NCBI GenBank assembly: GCA_003644265.1
Contig: QNBX01000061.1
Span: 1-22,996, forward strand
Direction: 5' to 3'
Source: Planctomycetota bacterium
GTDB taxonomy: Bacteria > Planctomycetota > B15-G4
Length of the DNA: 22,996 bases
A program made the position numbers and the translations under genes. The notes beneath the pieces are model-generated. The model did no database searches and was not told the origin of the DNA. It saw only the letters and a program-made list of their open reading frames with translations. This document shows, one piece after another, positions 22,084 to 22,996 of the stretch. The first letter of the stretch is position 1; every line of letters starts with the position of its first letter.

Positions 22084-22996
22084 GTGTCCAGCCCACGCAA
22101 CACTCGTCGTGACTTCCTGCGGCTGATCGGCGCCGGCGCGGCGCTGGCGGCGACCCCGCTCAACGTCCTCGGTGCGCTCGCGCCGTCGGACGACGTGGAC
22201 AACCCCCTCGAGCACTACCCGAACCGGGGCTGGGAGCACGTCTATCGCGACCAGTACCGCTACGACCGCAGCTTCACCTGGATCTGTGCGCCGAACGACA
22301 CGCACATGTGCCGCATGCGCGCCTTCGTGCGCAACGGGGTGATGGTCCGCAGCGAGCAGAACTACGATCACCAGCGCTGCGGCGACATGTACGGCAACAA
22401 GGCCACCAGCGCCTGGAATCCGCGTGGCTGCCCCAAGGGCTTCACGTTCCAGCGCAGGGTCTACGGCCCGTTCCGGCTCAAGGGGCCGGTGCTGCGCAAG
22501 GGCTGGAAGGAGTGGGCCGACGCGGGCTTCCCGTCGCTCACCGACGACCCGTCGCTGCGCAGCCGGTATCGCTTCGACGACCGGGGCAACGACAGCTTCG
22601 TGCGCATGTCCTGGGAGGACGTCTCGGACTACGTGGCGCGCGGCATGCTGGCCATCGCCGAGACCTACAGCGGCGACCAGGGCGAGCGGCGCCTGAAGGC
22701 CGACGGCTACGCGCCCGAGATGCTCGAGACCTGGGAGGGCGCCGGCACCCGCACCATGAAGATCGGCAGCAACCTGCCGATCCACGGGCTGGTGGGCAAG
22801 TTCGGCCTGTTCCGCTTCGGCAACATGACCGGGCTGATCGACCATCACGTGCGCGGCGTCCCGGCGGACCAGGCGCTCGGCGCCAAGGACTGGGCCGAGT
22901 ACACCTGGCGCGGTGACCAAGCGCCCGGGCAGCCCTTCGTCCACGGCCTGCAGACGTCCGACTGCGACATGAACGACCTGCGCTTCAGCAAGCTGA
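22084..22996 (+). CDS. Tat-exported molybdopterin oxidoreductase alpha subunit, NxrA/NarG-like (partial)
   Basis: The GTG at 22084 has GGAGG (22072-22076) seven bases upstream, inside the preceding gene. 304 codons are present and the frame is open at the window edge; family members usually exceed 1,000 residues. Residues 8-22 are a Tat signal (TRRDFLRLIGAGAAL), so the enzyme is exported. The iron-sulfur region reads Cys68-x3-Asp72-x3-Cys76 and then Cys116 in NPRGCPKG, with THMCRMRAFVRNGVMVR between. From memory, the segments VRKGWKEWADAGFPSL-like, GAGTRTMK, ALGAKDW and HGLQTSDCDMNDLRFSKL resemble periplasmic NxrA-type nitrite oxidoreductases and relatives more than classical NarG. Asp278 in GDQAPGQP is a candidate molybdenum ligand. 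Nitrite oxidation, nitrate reduction or another oxyanion remain possible, and the beta subunit should lie just beyond the window. Confidence 0.8.
   Translation, partial: MSSPRNTRRDFLRLIGAGAALAATPLNVLGALAPSDDVDNPLEHYPNRGWEHVYRDQYRYDRSFTWICAPNDTHMCRMRAFVRNGVMVRSEQNYDHQRCGDMYGNKATSAWNPRGCPKGFTFQRRVYGPFRLKGPVLRKGWKEWADAGFPSLTDDPSLRSRYRFDDRGNDSFVRMSWEDVSDYVARGMLAIAETYSGDQGERRLKADGYAPEMLETWEGAGTRTMKIGSNLPIHGLVGKFGLFRFGNMTGLIDHHVRGVPADQALGAKDWAEYTWRGDQAPGQPFVHGLQTSDCDMNDLRFSKL

Noticed and set aside
20576..22096. 506-codon minus-strand open frame
   Set aside because: Antisense to the cytochrome gene with its two CxxCH sites, and no independent evidence.
1..22996. tRNA, rRNA, CRISPR array, insertion sequence or integrase
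   Set aside because: Reading both strands showed no T-loop-like motifs, regularly spaced repeats, transposase motifs or tyrosine-recombinase motifs. A small RNA could still be missed by eye.

Overview
The window is GC-rich bacterial DNA with strong G/C bias at third codon positions. It combines TIGR02999-like ECF sigma factors translationally coupled to Ser/Thr kinases (one with WD40 repeats, one with an FGE/SUMF1-like domain), many secreted proteins with PKD, vWA or VCBS modules, and a Planctomycete-style C-terminal tail ending in GVALSNA..G.TP. This points to Planctomycetota or a close relative. The assignment is inference from architecture, not from a marker gene.

Layout. 171-4081: a secreted VOC-fold protein, a decayed tail fragment, a secreted vWA protein, and two minus-strand genes (one unknown, one TfoX N-domain). 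4490-12100 (plus strand): module A, an ECF sigma factor and a WD40 kinase overlapping by GTGA, then two secreted proteins. The first has VCBS motifs and four VGIGT-type repeats. The second is a sphingomyelinase-like EEP-fold protein in visibly lower-GC DNA. 12284-19733 (minus strand, read right to left): a secreted PKD protein, module B (ECF sigma factor and FGE kinase, again overlapping by GTGA), a secreted HEXXH protein, a possible small ORF and a helical HEAT-like protein. The module B kinase frame is cut by a single in-frame TAG codon. 19734-20473 has no intact gene but holds coding-like debris. 20474-22996 (plus strand): a signal-anchored protein joining two c-type haem sites to an ethylbenzene-dehydrogenase-type haem domain, then a Tat-exported molybdopterin oxidoreductase alpha subunit that resembles the NxrA/NarG-like type II DMSO reductase branch and runs off the window end.

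How the genes may work together. The two sigma/kinase modules look like membrane-signalling units next to genes for exported proteins. Module A has intracellular-type kinase motifs, a transmembrane segment and a WD40 C-terminal part. Module B has the same plan with an FGE-like domain lacking the catalytic cysteine. The right edge is a respiratory locus in which a molybdenum enzyme in the periplasm would exchange electrons with the multi-haem partner encoded just upstream. The most notable observations are this NxrA-like locus, the amber codon inside kinase B, and the low-GC gene joining a beta-helix-like N-terminus to an EEP catalytic domain. No tRNA, rRNA, CRISPR array, IS element or integrase was seen.
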